Below are positions 26,559 through 36,343 of a stretch of 64,000 nt of DNA, piece by piece. Every line of letters begins with the position of its first letter. Positions within the stretch are counted from its first letter, which is position 1. Under the pieces are notes generated by a model that saw only the letters and a list, made by a program, of their open reading frames with translations, searched no databases and was not told the DNA's origin. A program made the translations under genes and the position numbers. The stretch lies in contig NZ_FQZY01000017.1 of NCBI RefSeq assembly GCF_900142165.1, forward strand, positions 12,521-76,520, in the 5' to 3' direction. The DNA comes from Hespellia stercorisuis DSM 15480 (GTDB taxonomy: Bacteria; Bacillota; Clostridia; Lachnospirales; Lachnospiraceae).

Positions 26559-27581
26559 TTACTCTGTATAGAGATCAAACAGCTTTTGTCCTACCTGATT
26601 CCGAATTTCTTCATATAAATCAGAGGATTCTTCTCTCATGTCATCCTTTAAATCGTCCGGAAGGGTCACAATTTCAGTGCCAGATTCTTCTATGCTCCCA
26701 AGCCGGTCTGTCACTCGTTCATCCGCCTGTTCTCTGGCATATTGTACGGCAGTCTCGGTAGCCTCTTCTAAAATTTTCTGCTGCTCCTGCGTAATGTCCT
26801 TAAAAAGATTGTCATTCATAATCAGCGTAATATAATGTGGTAAATGATTTGTTTCAATTACATATTTCTGCTGTTCATAAAGTTTCCCCGAAACGATAAC
26901 CTCTACCGGATTTTCTTCCGCATCAATTGTTTTCTGCTGAAGTCCGATATACACCTCACTAAATGCCATCGGTGTCGGATTGGCTCCAAGCGTCTGCCAG
27001 AAGGCAAGATGGTTTGCATTTTCCATGGTTCGTATTTTGAGCCCCTTGAAATCCGAGATTTGTTCGATTTTCTTATTTGCCGTCATCACACGGAACCCCT
27101 GATCGGCAATTCCCAGAAGATGATACCCACCGTCTTCATAGACCGTTTCAATCTGCTCATAAAAAAGCTCATCATCCACGGCATCCCGCGCCTGCTCAAT
27201 CGTATCAAAGACACACGGCGTATCAAATACCGCCGTTTTGGACATGTAGCTCACCTGCGGTGCTGTGTTCTGCACCACAAATGGGATGTCCCCTTCCTTA
27301 CAACAGTCAAGCAGCTCTGAATCATTGCCGATTGTTGAATTGGGATAGATTTCAATCTGCATTTTCCCATCACTTAAGCGGTCTGTTTCCTCCGCAAATT
27401 TTTCGGCAAACACCTGTGTTACCGTATCCTCCGGGCTGCTTGTCCCAAGCTGCCAGACATAAGTCTTCTCTTTCGTTTCCGTCTCTTTCTGTACGCATCC
27501 GGTCAGGGCAAGCAGCATGGTTCCTGCAAGCAATGCCGCCCAAATACGCTGGTTCCATTTTCTATTTCTTCTTTTTCTCAT
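26559..27581 (-). CDS. dctP: TRAP transporter substrate-binding protein
   Basis: The extracytoplasmic receptor of a sodium-driven TRAP carrier, normally for carboxylic acids. It has 340 residues with a lipoprotein signal (LLALTGC, lipid Cys near 28). DctP-type signatures are VWQLGTSSPEDTVTQVFAEKF, FKGLKIRTMENANHL and the carboxylate-binding region LGANPTPMAFSEVYIGLQQKTIDAEENP, where the Arg of KIRTME would bind the acid group. It is the last gene of the catabolic operon, 12 bases after dctM. The 26325-26558 gap beyond it shows no clear terminator hairpin or gene. Confidence 0.92.
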   Translation of the reverse strand: MRKRRNRKWNQRIWAALLAGTMLLALTGCVQKETETKEKTYVWQLGTSSPEDTVTQVFAEKFAEETDRLSDGKMQIEIYPNSTIGNDSELLDCCKEGDIPFVVQNTAPQVSYMSKTAVFDTPCVFDTIEQARDAVDDELFYEQIETVYEDGGYHLLGIADQGFRVMTANKKIEQISDFKGLKIRTMENANHLAFWQTLGANPTPMAFSEVYIGLQQKTIDAEENPVEVIVSGKLYEQQKYVIETNHLPHYITLIMNDNLFKDITQEQQKILEEATETAVQYAREQADERVTDRLGSIEESGTEIVTLPDDLKDDMREESSDLYEEIRNQVGQKLFDLYTE

Positions 27582-27593
27582 GTCATTTCCTCC

Positions 27594-28880
27594 TTACAGC
27601 GTCAGACTGATTGCCGGAATAAATGTGATCATAAGCAACGCAACCAGAAATAGAAGAATCATCGGTAATGCTTTCTTTGCAATATCCATAACCGGAATGT
27701 CTGCAAGTGAGCTTGCGACAAACAGATTGACCCCGATTGGCGGTGTTACAAAACCAATTGCCAAATTCACGACCATTACAATACCGAACTGAATCGGGTC
27801 CATTCCGATTTCCACGATAATCGGAAGAAGAATCGGTGTTGTAATCAGGATAGCGGGACTGGTGTCCATGACCATTCCAACAAACAACAGGAACAGATTG
27901 ATTACAAGTAAAATAAGAATCGGCTGTGTAAATGTATTCAAAATCCATCCACTGACTCCCTGCGGTACTTTTAAAAGTGTCAGCGTTCTCGAAAATGCAG
28001 TCGAGGAGATCAGAATAAACATCAGCGGTCCGTATGTATGTACTGCCTCCGAACAAATGGCAAGGATATCTTTTACTTTTAACGATTTATAGATCACAAT
28101 ACTGACAAAGAGTGCATAGAAAACGGAAATAACCGCTGCTTCTGTAGGTGATGCGATTCCACCATAGATACAACCCAAAATGATAACTGGTGTCATCAAT
28201 GCCCAAATTCCCTCTTTCATCAGTTTTAGAAAACCACGTTTTCGTAGCATCCCGACAACCGCATCAATCTGCTCTTTATCTTCTCCATACTTCCAGCAAT
28301 GATACTGTGCGTATCCCATGAGAAGAAGTGCAATTAATATTCCCGGCACAATCCCGGCTTTGAACAGATTTCCGACGGATTCTCCGGAAGCCATAGAATA
28401 TAGAATAAACGGAATACTCGGCGGTATAATAACTCCAAGACCTCCTGCCACGGCTACGATTGCTGTCGAGAACTTTTTATCGTATCCAAGATTTGACAAG
28501 ATAGGAATCGTCATGCTGCCCACCGCCGCTACCGTTGCAGGCGCGGATCCTGAGATTGCTCCGTAGAATAAACAGGTAATAATAACCGCGCATGGAACAC
28601 CGGCTCTGAATTTTCCGAAAAAATAGGTAAAGATATCAAAAAGCTTTCGCGACACGCCGCCTCTTGCCATGATAATTCCAGAAAGAACAAACATCGGAAT
28701 TGCCAGCAATGGAAAGCTGTCGAGTCCGCTCAGCATGGAGCGCACGATATAATATACGCTGACTGGAAATTCCTGATCCAGTATCCCCGGCAGAGTTGAC
28801 ACAATTCCAAGTGAGCTGCCGATCGGTATCGATATCACAAGAAGGATAAGAAATACTACAAAAACAATCGCTATCTGCAT
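27594..28880 (-). CDS. dctM: TRAP transporter large permease
   Basis: The 12-helix channel subunit of the TRAP carrier, 428 residues, rich in hydrophobic segments throughout. DctM signatures include LPGILDQEFPVSVYYIVRSML, GAISGSAPATVAAVGSMTIP, IIPPSIPFILYSMASGESVG and VGMVMDTSPAILITTPILLPI. It overlaps the small permease gene by ten bases and precedes dctP, the usual Q-M-P order. Ion-coupled carboxylate uptake fits the enzymes encoded upstream. Confidence 0.93.
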   Translation of the reverse strand: MQIAIVFVVFLILLVISIPIGSSLGIVSTLPGILDQEFPVSVYYIVRSMLSGLDSFPLLAIPMFVLSGIIMARGGVSRKLFDIFTYFFGKFRAGVPCAVIITCLFYGAISGSAPATVAAVGSMTIPILSNLGYDKKFSTAIVAVAGGLGVIIPPSIPFILYSMASGESVGNLFKAGIVPGILIALLLMGYAQYHCWKYGEDKEQIDAVVGMLRKRGFLKLMKEGIWALMTPVIILGCIYGGIASPTEAAVISVFYALFVSIVIYKSLKVKDILAICSEAVHTYGPLMFILISSTAFSRTLTLLKVPQGVSGWILNTFTQPILILLVINLFLLFVGMVMDTSPAILITTPILLPIIVEIGMDPIQFGIVMVVNLAIGFVTPPIGVNLFVASSLADIPVMDIAKKALPMILLFLVALLMITFIPAISLTL

Positions 28881-29368
28881 GATGTATCCTCCTTTATTTT
28901 CCGAATCTCCATAAACATTTTCTGTATCAGCCGGATTTCAGCAAGCAGAAATCCGACGAGTGGTGCCAATTGAAGTATCCACATTGGCATCTGCATTGCC
29001 GTGCTGACCTGACCGCTTGCAAACACGCTGACAAGGCTTCTTCCTGCCGTCGGTATCAGATACAGAAAGAAAAGAAATTCAATTGCATAGTCAATGAAAA
29101 ATACGATTGATTTTGCCTTCGGCTTCATTTTTTCTGTCAATTGTTCCAACCGTATCGCAATGGATTTTTCGACTGCAAAGCTGATACTCAGGAATCCGCT
29201 CCACACAAACAGATAACGTGTGAGTTCTTCCGTCCATGACATAGAAGCATTAAAAATATACCTCATACAGATTTGAAACCCCATGACCAGTGTCATAATA
29301 ATCAGAAAAAAAATCATCATTGCTTCTTCAAAGTTCTCATTGACCCATTTTATTTTTTTCATGGACAC
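28871..29368 (-). CDS. dctQ: TRAP transporter small permease
   Basis: The four-helix DctQ subunit, 165 residues. Segments near 14-34, 48-68, 90-110 and 130-150 are hydrophobic, with the family motif RYIFNASMSWTEELTRYLFVWSGFLS split across helices 1 and 2. It lies four bases after the MFS gene and overlaps dctM, so carrier and enzymes share a transcript. Confidence 0.92.
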   Translation of the reverse strand: MSMKKIKWVNENFEEAMMIFFLIIMTLVMGFQICMRYIFNASMSWTEELTRYLFVWSGFLSISFAVEKSIAIRLEQLTEKMKPKAKSIVFFIDYAIEFLFFLYLIPTAGRSLVSVFASGQVSTAMQMPMWILQLAPLVGFLLAEIRLIQKMFMEIRKIKEDTSCR

Positions 29369-29372
29369 CTCC

Positions 29373-30590
29373 CTACTCGGCTGCGCAATTCACCATGTGA
29401 CTGTATCTTAGATTTACGAACAGTGCCAGGATCACACCTGCAACTGTAATTACAATGTTCAGAAGAATCACGGCTCCCGCACCGTTGGATGCACCCAGTG
29501 TACCTGCAAGTGTCAGTATTGTATAGTTTGACAGGCTCGAAGCAATCATGATAATGCTGGTGATCGTCCCCTTGATCTGCGGAAACAGGTCATTTACCGT
29601 TGCCGTCGCAAGCTGAAGGACTCCCCCTGCTGCAAAATAGCCGATCACAAACGCTCCGACCAGACAGACTGCCGGCGTACGGATCAAATAGACCAGAGTC
29701 AGCATTACAACTGAAACCATCGGATAGATAAGCAGGAATCGCACTTCCTTGATTTTATTGACCAGAACCGCCGTCACAAAGATTGCAACAATGGTTCCTG
29801 CAGAATAATAAGTCTGCATCATACTTGGATCCGACATCTTTGCCACTTCTTTTCCAAAGGTCTGTGCGCAGTTAAGCCAAAGCTGAAACGTTGCCGTGCA
29901 GGTAAACCCGATCAGTATGAGTGCAACGCTTTCCAGCGAAAATTTTGCACTTTTCAGACTTTGAAAAAACGAAGGCTGCGTTCCACCCTGCTGTTTCTTC
30001 TGTGGCAGTGGAATCTGAGTCACCATGATTCCAATTACAAAGATTGCTCCCGCCGCTGCATACATCAACACGTTATAAGAAAGGCTGTTTGCTGCAATTG
30101 CGCCCAGCATAAACGGAATCAGAAGTTGTGCCCCGGACAGAAATAATTTTGTCAGCATCGTTGCAAGACCGGATCTTGGTTCAAGTAATTCAACACACGC
30201 AGGAATCACGCCTGTATCCAAAAATGAATTTGCTGCACCGCCGAAAATAGCTGCGACGTATGCCGTCTGCATATTCGGTGACCATGCAATTCCGACAAAA
30301 AACAAGATATAAAGACCAATTCCAATTAACGAGGAGCATCTTCTCCCCATCCGGTCTGATATCGGACCGGAAAACGGAAGGGAAATCAATCGTCCGAGTC
30401 CCAGTGCTGCCGCGACCATCGTTACCTGTTCCAGTCCTGATCCCCATCGACCGGACAGAAATTCCTTAATTGCCTGCTGCCCAAGAAGAGACGCACCGAT
30501 TCCATGAATAAAGTAATTTAGATATAGTACAAGCGCACTCCCGTAATAGGACTGTCTGCTCCTCTCATTCCCCTTCTTTTTTTCATTCAT
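29373..30590 (-). CDS. MFS transporter
   Basis: A 405-residue, 12-helix major facilitator protein. The conserved loop 2-3 motif appears as GPISDRMGRRCSSLIGIG. Two six-helix halves are separated by a hydrophilic loop near 200 (LPQKKQQGGTQPS). Its ATG overlaps the aroD stop as ATGA, so it is tied to the dehydroquinase. An operon with both an MFS and a TRAP carrier may import two related acids, or import one and export a product. The substrate is not readable from sequence. Confidence 0.85.
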   Translation of the reverse strand: MNEKKKGNERSRQSYYGSALVLYLNYFIHGIGASLLGQQAIKEFLSGRWGSGLEQVTMVAAALGLGRLISLPFSGPISDRMGRRCSSLIGIGLYILFFVGIAWSPNMQTAYVAAIFGGAANSFLDTGVIPACVELLEPRSGLATMLTKLFLSGAQLLIPFMLGAIAANSLSYNVLMYAAAGAIFVIGIMVTQIPLPQKKQQGGTQPSFFQSLKSAKFSLESVALILIGFTCTATFQLWLNCAQTFGKEVAKMSDPSMMQTYYSAGTIVAIFVTAVLVNKIKEVRFLLIYPMVSVVMLTLVYLIRTPAVCLVGAFVIGYFAAGGVLQLATATVNDLFPQIKGTITSIIMIASSLSNYTILTLAGTLGASNGAGAVILLNIVITVAGVILALFVNLRYSHMVNCAAE

Positions 30591-31351
30591 CGCTCTCTCC
30601 TTGTATGTAAAATGTCCAACATGATTTCCACATCCTTCAAATGCATCTGTCCCGGTGCTGAGCTCCTGACTGTACTGCCAAATGTAAGTGCTGAACCAAA
30701 TATTTCACCGCTCACCCGGCTGATCTTACCCAGATCATTCATTGACATTGTAATCAGCGGTCCATCTGCATGCACATTCGCATACTGATTGGTTGCCGAT
30801 AAGAGCGTCAGTACATCCTCGGCGTTGTGAGGCATCACTGCAATTTTCGGAACATCTGCTCCAAGCTCCCGCATCCTGCAGAGACGCTCCACAATCACCT
30901 GTTCATTTGGCGTGCGGTCAAAATCATGATTAGAAATGACCACGACACAATTGTGTTTATGTGCAAGCCGACTGAGATTTTGACAGACCTCATCTCCCAT
31001 AAATAATTCAATATCAATCATATCCACGACTTCTTTGCGAATCACATACTCGTTGATTGCTGTATATTCTTCCTGCGTAACTGCATTGTCACACCCTTCC
31101 GTCCGAAAGGTAAACAGAATCGGCAGATTCTCCAATATCTCACGCATGCTTTTCGCGATTCGAATGACAGTATTAAAATTGCGAACTTCCACAAAATGGT
31201 CCACACGCCACTCTACGAGGTCTGCTCCGCCTTCTTTGGCAAGCATTGCTTCTTTCAGGATTTCCATTTCTGTTTTTCCCGTGATCGGCACGCATGTCTT
31301 CGGTTTTCCAGCACCCAGTTCCATCTCTCTTATGATTATCGATTTTCTCAT
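30587..31351 (-). CDS. aroD: Type I 3-dehydroquinate dehydratase
   Basis: Converts 3-dehydroquinate to 3-dehydroshikimate through a Schiff base. The 254 residues carry all expected active-site positions: Glu47 and Arg49 in EWRVDHF, Arg83 in TFRTEG, His142 in ISNHDFDRTP, Schiff-base Lys169 in VPKIAVMP, Arg212 in GKISRVSGE, and the closing SSAPGQ loop. No other aromatic biosynthesis gene is nearby. The gene is coupled by 4-base overlaps to an MFS carrier and an ene-reductase inside a GntR-controlled catabolic operon, so I read it as catabolic for quinate or shikimate. Confidence 0.93.
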   Translation of the reverse strand: MRKSIIIREMELGAGKPKTCVPITGKTEMEILKEAMLAKEGGADLVEWRVDHFVEVRNFNTVIRIAKSMREILENLPILFTFRTEGCDNAVTQEEYTAINEYVIRKEVVDMIDIELFMGDEVCQNLSRLAHKHNCVVVISNHDFDRTPNEQVIVERLCRMRELGADVPKIAVMPHNAEDVLTLLSATNQYANVHADGPLITMSMNDLGKISRVSGEIFGSALTFGSTVRSSAPGQMHLKDVEIMLDILHTRRER

Positions 31352-33378
31352 GCCGTTCCTCCATACTGGTTATTCGCCAGATATCCATGTTTTTTAAGAA
31401 TGTTCTGTATATTTCTTCCCTCGCTTACACCTTCAATGATGCGGCGGGCACTGACACTGTCTCCTACATTTACTACTTCCACCCGGTCATCGGCAAAGGC
31501 TTCTTCTAATTCTGTTAATACCGGACTTTTCGCTTTCATTCCCAGACAGACAAATCCATGATCAAACGTGTATTCTTTCCGGTCACCTTCCGGCGTCTTT
31601 ACTGTGAATCGATCACCTTCCACTTTGGAAAGCGCCGTTTTTGTAAGCTCGGTAACTTCATACCTTTCACTGATTTCTTTCATTCGAAGCTTGCTGACCG
31701 GATCTAAGTCTTTTCCAATCTGATCCAGCATCTCAATGATTGTCACACTTGCTCCGCGCGGTGCAAAAAATTCAACCACATCCAGACCAACTGCACCTCC
31801 GCCTACAACAACGACCTTTTTTCCAGCCATGTTCTGCGGATACTCCGGAATTTTTTGAATCATGCCGAGAATTGAGGATACTTTTCCATCCTGATTGTCG
31901 ATCCATTCATTTAATCCCTCGATCGGTGGCAGCAGCGGTTTCGACCCTGTTGCGTTCACGATCAGATTCGGCTTCAGGCTTTTTACGAACCGCACCGTTG
32001 CATCTACTTCTGTAAATGCATATAGATTCGGCAGCCGTTTTGCGCGCTCCTTCTGATATTTCACGAAATCGCCGATTCTCCACTTGTCCGGAATCTTGCT
32101 GATTTCATTTGCCAGGCCACCCAGTTCTTTTTCCTTCTCAATCAAAAAGGTCTGACAGCCTGCCTCTGCCGCTGTACAGGCAGCCTCCATTCCCGCCGTG
32201 CCGCCTCCGATCACGACAACATTACATGGTTTTACCACCTTCTGTGTCCCTTCCCATTGGTTGACGCAAGGATTGACCGTGCACCGGATCGGTGTATTCT
32301 GTGCAAGTCGGTGCCCCGCACATCCAATGTTGCAGGAAATGCATTTGCGCAGCATCGCTTCTTCTCCAAATTCGACTTTATTGACCCAGTTCGGATCTGC
32401 GATCAGACCACGTCCCATTCCAATAAAATCAGCATCTTCGTTTTCCAGAATCTCTTCTGCACGTTTTGGTGAACGTATATTTCCGGTCGTAATCGTTGGC
32501 TTATGAAATTTGTCTCTGACAGCCTTTGACATATAAGAACGCCATCCGTCCTTTAACTGGCAGCTGTCGATCTGATACTGCAGAGAGCTGTTCAATCCCG
32601 CCGACACATCGATCAGATCAATTTCTTTTTCAAAATAAGTCAGTAATTCCAGCGTATCCTCCAGCGTATTTCCACCTTCGACCAGTTCGTCCGCACTGAT
32701 TCTGCAAAACACCGGAAAGAATGGCCCTACTTCTTTTCTGACTTCTTCTAAAACCATTTTTGCAAATCTTGTTCTATTCTCTGCGCTGCCGCCAAATTCA
32801 TCCGTTCTTTTATTCATCGTAGGTGATAGGAACTGACTGATCAGATATCCGTGACCCGCGTGGATTTCAACCGCGTCAAATCCCGCCGTCTGCGCACGTT
32901 TTGCCGCCTCACCGTATTTTTTTACGATTGCTGCAATTTCTTCTTTTGTCAGCGGTCGCGGCAGCGATCCGCCCGGCTTTGATGGAAGATCCGATGCTGA
33001 TACCGTCTGCATTCCGATTCTGCTGTCCAGCGCCGAAGCTCCCGCATGATTAATCTGAATGGCAATACACGTTCCATACTGGTGTACTGTCTCGCACAAT
33101 TTATATAATCTCGGGATATAATTATCATGATCAATTCGAATCTGTGTCGTTCCATTCGATCCAAGTGGGAAATCCACACATGCATTTTCCACGATAATCA
33201 TACCAACCCCGCCCTGTGCACGCTGCTCGTAATAGTTCATGTGAAGGAAGCTCATCTCTCCATTCTGTTCCCCATAATTGGTTCCCATCGGAGCCATTGA
33301 AATTCTGTTTTTCACGGTCATACGACGGATTGTCAACGGTTCAAATAGTTTTGGATATTTCTCGTGTTTCATCATCAC
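31348..33378 (-). CDS. Fe-S flavin ene-reductase (OYE/BaiCD-like)
   Basis: A 676-residue oxidoreductase of the 2,4-dienoyl-CoA reductase and BaiCD group. Residues 10-340 form an FMN-binding TIM barrel with EIHAGHGYLISQFLSP. A [4Fe-4S] site follows (Cys346, Cys349, Cys353, Cys366). Two dinucleotide-binding folds close the protein: VVVIGGGTAGMEAA for FAD and KVVVVGGGAVGLDVVEFF for NAD(P)H. Such enzymes pass electrons from NAD(P)H to reduce an activated C=C bond. Behind dehydroquinase, a plausible substrate is the conjugated double bond of 3-dehydroshikimate or a relative. Substrate is inferred; family is certain. Confidence 0.88.
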   Translation of the reverse strand: MMMKHEKYPKLFEPLTIRRMTVKNRISMAPMGTNYGEQNGEMSFLHMNYYEQRAQGGVGMIIVENACVDFPLGSNGTTQIRIDHDNYIPRLYKLCETVHQYGTCIAIQINHAGASALDSRIGMQTVSASDLPSKPGGSLPRPLTKEEIAAIVKKYGEAAKRAQTAGFDAVEIHAGHGYLISQFLSPTMNKRTDEFGGSAENRTRFAKMVLEEVRKEVGPFFPVFCRISADELVEGGNTLEDTLELLTYFEKEIDLIDVSAGLNSSLQYQIDSCQLKDGWRSYMSKAVRDKFHKPTITTGNIRSPKRAEEILENEDADFIGMGRGLIADPNWVNKVEFGEEAMLRKCISCNIGCAGHRLAQNTPIRCTVNPCVNQWEGTQKVVKPCNVVVIGGGTAGMEAACTAAEAGCQTFLIEKEKELGGLANEISKIPDKWRIGDFVKYQKERAKRLPNLYAFTEVDATVRFVKSLKPNLIVNATGSKPLLPPIEGLNEWIDNQDGKVSSILGMIQKIPEYPQNMAGKKVVVVGGGAVGLDVVEFFAPRGASVTIIEMLDQIGKDLDPVSKLRMKEISERYEVTELTKTALSKVEGDRFTVKTPEGDRKEYTFDHGFVCLGMKAKSPVLTELEEAFADDRVEVVNVGDSVSARRIIEGVSEGRNIQNILKKHGYLANNQYGGTA

Positions 33379-33398
33379 TTCACTCCTTTCCCTACGTT

Positions 33399-34226
33399 CT
33401 ACGCACCCATCTGTTTCTCTTCTTTGGCACCGTAGGAATAGATATTATAATGTTCCAAAAGAGAAAGTCCCTTTCTTATATCCGTCTCGAAGTCATCAAA
33501 TGTATTTGCTTCATAGGAAATGTAACCCTTATAAGAAATCTCTTTCAGTGTTTCAAATAATGTTCCATAGTCAAATCCGTCGCCCAGCATTGGGACACGT
33601 CTCTCTGGAAATGGAAGCAGTGGATTATCTACATGTACATGCTTGATAAAATCTGCATACTCAACAATATCCGAATAATCATGTCCGCCTGCGATAAACC
33701 ATCTAAAATCAAGCAGTGTCTTTAAATTTTTACATCCCAGCTTCTTTGCATATTCATAAGCCTCCGGAATACTTAAGACGGAATTACAGATTGCTCCTGC
33801 CAGCGGTTCCATCATAATCGTGATGTTATATTCCTGCGCGATTTCACAGAGTGTCACAATCAACTGATCATTTTTCTTTCTTGCCGTGTCTTTTTCCACT
33901 CCGTCAGGAAGACTTCTTGTCTTCCCATTTCCATATACAAAATATCTTCCGCCCATCTGTGCTGTTCTCTCTACCGCTTTTCTCAGATAGTCACGATAAA
34001 AAGGAAAATCAAAGCTGTCATCTGCGATTACTACATCCAGCGGAAGTGGATTATCAAATACTTCACTCGCAAGACCACTATCTCGAAGCATTTGTTTTGC
34101 CCTGCGAAACTCAAAGTCATCAAACGACATGATTTCTTTAATATGAAGTTCGATTGCATCATAACCTGCTGCTGCAATTGCATCAGCTTCTTTAACAAAG
34201 CCAAAATGGCTGGTTTTCATCTTCAT
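33399..34226 (-). CDS. TIM-barrel sugar isomerase/epimerase-like protein
   Basis: A 275-residue member of the xylose-isomerase-like TIM-barrel superfamily. The metal-site acidic and His residues are visible in IMMEPLAGAICN (Glu), LLDFRWFIAGGHD (Asp, His), KHVHVDNPLLPFPERR (His, Asp) and GYISYEANTFDDFE (Glu). The family includes 5-keto-gluconate epimerase, inosose dehydratase and 3-dehydroshikimate dehydratase, which all suit a ring-acid or cyclitol pathway. I cannot choose between them by sequence alone. It lies between the ene-reductase and a zinc dehydrogenase in the same operon. Confidence 0.75.
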   Translation of the reverse strand: MKMKTSHFGFVKEADAIAAAGYDAIELHIKEIMSFDDFEFRRAKQMLRDSGLASEVFDNPLPLDVVIADDSFDFPFYRDYLRKAVERTAQMGGRYFVYGNGKTRSLPDGVEKDTARKKNDQLIVTLCEIAQEYNITIMMEPLAGAICNSVLSIPEAYEYAKKLGCKNLKTLLDFRWFIAGGHDYSDIVEYADFIKHVHVDNPLLPFPERRVPMLGDGFDYGTLFETLKEISYKGYISYEANTFDDFETDIRKGLSLLEHYNIYSYGAKEEKQMGA

Positions 34227-34239
34227 ACGTCCACCTCTT

Positions 34240-35283
34240 TTATTCGTTTACTAAAATGACTTTTACTTCCTTGGAATGTCCGGATACAAGATCTTCGAAT
34301 TTTTCCTGTACTTCATTCATCGGCGCAACCGTCGTAATCAGTTTCTTCAGATCAATTTTTCCTTCTTCGATCATTTTTGGGATCTCATATAACTCATCCA
34401 CATAACAGTAGCTTCCCTTTAATTTCATCTCGTGTGCAACTGCATACTTATATTCAAATCCATCCATATGTTCCGTTGCCATTCCGATCATTGCAACCTC
34501 TCCGCCATTTTTTACCATCTTCATACTGGTATTTAAGCTGATCGCGATTCCAACGCAGTCTGCACCTGCATCTGCCCCTTTTCCTTTTGTAATTTCCATC
34601 ACACGTGCAACCGGGTCTTCATTTTTACTGTTGATCGTATAAGAAGCACCACATTCTTTTGCTGTTTCAAGTCTCTGATCATTCAAATCAATACTGATGA
34701 CATCTTTTGCGCCAAGATATTTTAAGCACTGCAGTGCAAGAAGTCCGATTGGTCCGGCTCCAAATACTGTAACCACCTTATCTTTTACATCGCTGAGCAT
34801 CTTGACACCGCGCAGTGCGACGGAAGTTGGCTCGAACATCGAACCTTCCTCAAAGCTGATCTGATCCGAAATCGGAATTAGCTTATCTGCAGGTACCACG
34901 ACATAATCTGCCATTGCTCCATCATATCCACCTGCCGGCATTGTTGTTCCGGGAATGAATCTCTCTTCACAAAGGTTTGGAAGACCCGCTTCACAGTCTG
35001 GACATTTCTCGCACTGAATATTCGGATATACCACAACTCTGCTGCCAACAGGAACGGATGGATTTGTCACACCCTCTCCGTACTGGTCTACGACTCCGGA
35101 AAATTCATGTCCCATCACAAGCGGTGCGACACGCATCGCGCTCGTCCCCTTGAATCCACCTGTATCTGAACCGCAGATGGATACTGCTTTTACTCGGATT
35201 CTCACCTCATTTTTTCCGGGCTGTGGAATCTCTCTCTCCTGTTCCTCAATAGTAAATGGTGCTACATAACAATATGCTTTCAT
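34240..35283 (-). CDS. Zinc-dependent alcohol dehydrogenase 1
   Basis: A 347-residue medium-chain dehydrogenase that oxidises a secondary hydroxyl with NAD(P). The start at 35283 was chosen because GAGGAGATTACATT precedes it; an upstream in-frame ATG at 35334 adds 17 unrelated residues. Catalytic zinc ligands are Cys in VSICGSDTGGF and GHEFSG. The structural zinc cluster is in CEKCPDCEAGLPNLC, and the NAD fold is TVFGAGPIGLLALQCLKYLG. It is a close paralogue of the next gene, which implies two oxidation steps on one or related ring substrates. Confidence 0.87.
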   Translation of the reverse strand: MKAYCYVAPFTIEEQEREIPQPGKNEVRIRVKAVSICGSDTGGFKGTSAMRVAPLVMGHEFSGVVDQYGEGVTNPSVPVGSRVVVYPNIQCEKCPDCEAGLPNLCEERFIPGTTMPAGGYDGAMADYVVVPADKLIPISDQISFEEGSMFEPTSVALRGVKMLSDVKDKVVTVFGAGPIGLLALQCLKYLGAKDVISIDLNDQRLETAKECGASYTINSKNEDPVARVMEITKGKGADAGADCVGIAISLNTSMKMVKNGGEVAMIGMATEHMDGFEYKYAVAHEMKLKGSYCYVDELYEIPKMIEEGKIDLKKLITTVAPMNEVQEKFEDLVSGHSKEVKVILVNE

Positions 35284-35302
35284 AATGTAATCTCCTCTCG
35301 TT

Positions 35303-36343
35303 TTATAATTCAATCTGCACTTTGATTTCCTCATTGTCAGGGGTATTTAATACATCAAAGGCTGCTTTTCCGTTTTCCAGTGTGTAAGTAGACGTAATCA
35401 GATCTTCAACGACCAGCTTTTCATCCGCCAGCATCTGTGCTGCTTCTTTCATTTCTGTTGTAAACATATAGCTTCCGACAAACTTCAGTCCTCTGCCTAC
35501 GATTTCCATTGGATCGATTTCCACTTTTTTATGAGCAAGTGCAACCAGCACGCTTGTTCCACCGTTTTTCACCATTTCAAATGACTGGTTGATCAAAAAT
35601 TCTCCCGCGGCATTAATCACACGGTCAGCACCGTAACCATCAGTCAGTTTCTTGACTGCGAAAACCGCATCTTCCTTTTTGGAATTGATGATATAATCCG
35701 CTCCACACTCTTTTGCTTTTGCAAGGCGTTTATCAATGATATCTGACACAATGACTTTTTCAATTCCAAGCGCTTTTAGGAATTTTACTATTAAAAGTCC
35801 AATTGGTCCGGCTCCGAGTACGACGGTAGATTTTTCATCCCGACTCATTTCTTTTTTTGCACATGCAAGTGTTACGCCACATGGTTCTAACAGTGCTGCC
35901 GCTTCATACGATACATTGTCTGCCACCGGTACGACCATCCAGTCCGGAACGGTCACATACTCTCTCATCGCGCCATCTGTCTGTGTTCCGCCAATCGCGG
36001 TTCCCATACTCTTACGATTGCCGCAGAGGTTTCCCTCTCCTCTTTTACAGAAATAACAGTCATTGCAGAGAACCATCGGGTTTACGGTAACTCTCTGTCC
36101 TTCCTTCAGCATTGTCACGCCTTCGCCAACCTGTGTGATATCTCCCGAGAACTCATGTCCCAGCACCAATGGAGGTGCAAAACGATCGGAAGCAAAACGA
36201 TACGCTCCCAAATCCGAACCACAGATTGATACTTTTTTTATCTTGATCTGCACTTCTCCTTTTTGTGGAATCGGAATCTGCCTTGTCTCTACTTCCAGCT
36301 TTCCGGGTCCCTGATATACTAAAGCTTTCATTGTATCCGCCAT
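35303..36343 (-). CDS. Zinc-dependent alcohol dehydrogenase 2
   Basis: A 346-residue medium-chain dehydrogenase, paralogous to its neighbour. The start at 36343 follows AAAAGGAGAAG; a longer frame begins at 36373. Zinc and cofactor motifs are VSICGSDLGAYRF, GHEFSGDI, CNDCYFCKRGEGNLC and TVVLGAGPIGLLIVKFLK. An Asp at the end of the second strand (VIVSDIIDKR) suggests NAD rather than NADP. Relatives in the Thermotoga-type inositol route oxidise an inosose before ring opening, a role that would fit the adjacent creatininase-fold gene. Confidence 0.87.
   Translation of the reverse strand: MADTMKALVYQGPGKLEVETRQIPIPQKGEVQIKIKKVSICGSDLGAYRFASDRFAPPLVLGHEFSGDITQVGEGVTMLKEGQRVTVNPMVLCNDCYFCKRGEGNLCGNRKSMGTAIGGTQTDGAMREYVTVPDWMVVPVADNVSYEAAALLEPCGVTLACAKKEMSRDEKSTVVLGAGPIGLLIVKFLKALGIEKVIVSDIIDKRLAKAKECGADYIINSKKEDAVFAVKKLTDGYGADRVINAAGEFLINQSFEMVKNGGTSVLVALAHKKVEIDPMEIVGRGLKFVGSYMFTTEMKEAAQMLADEKLVVEDLITSTYTLENGKAAFDVLNTPDNEEIKVQIEL

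Noticed and set aside
30587-31351. Dehydroquinase as part of aromatic amino acid biosynthesis
   Set aside because: No other shikimate biosynthesis gene is near, and it is overlapped by carrier and ene-reductase genes under a GntR regulator, so a catabolic role fits better.
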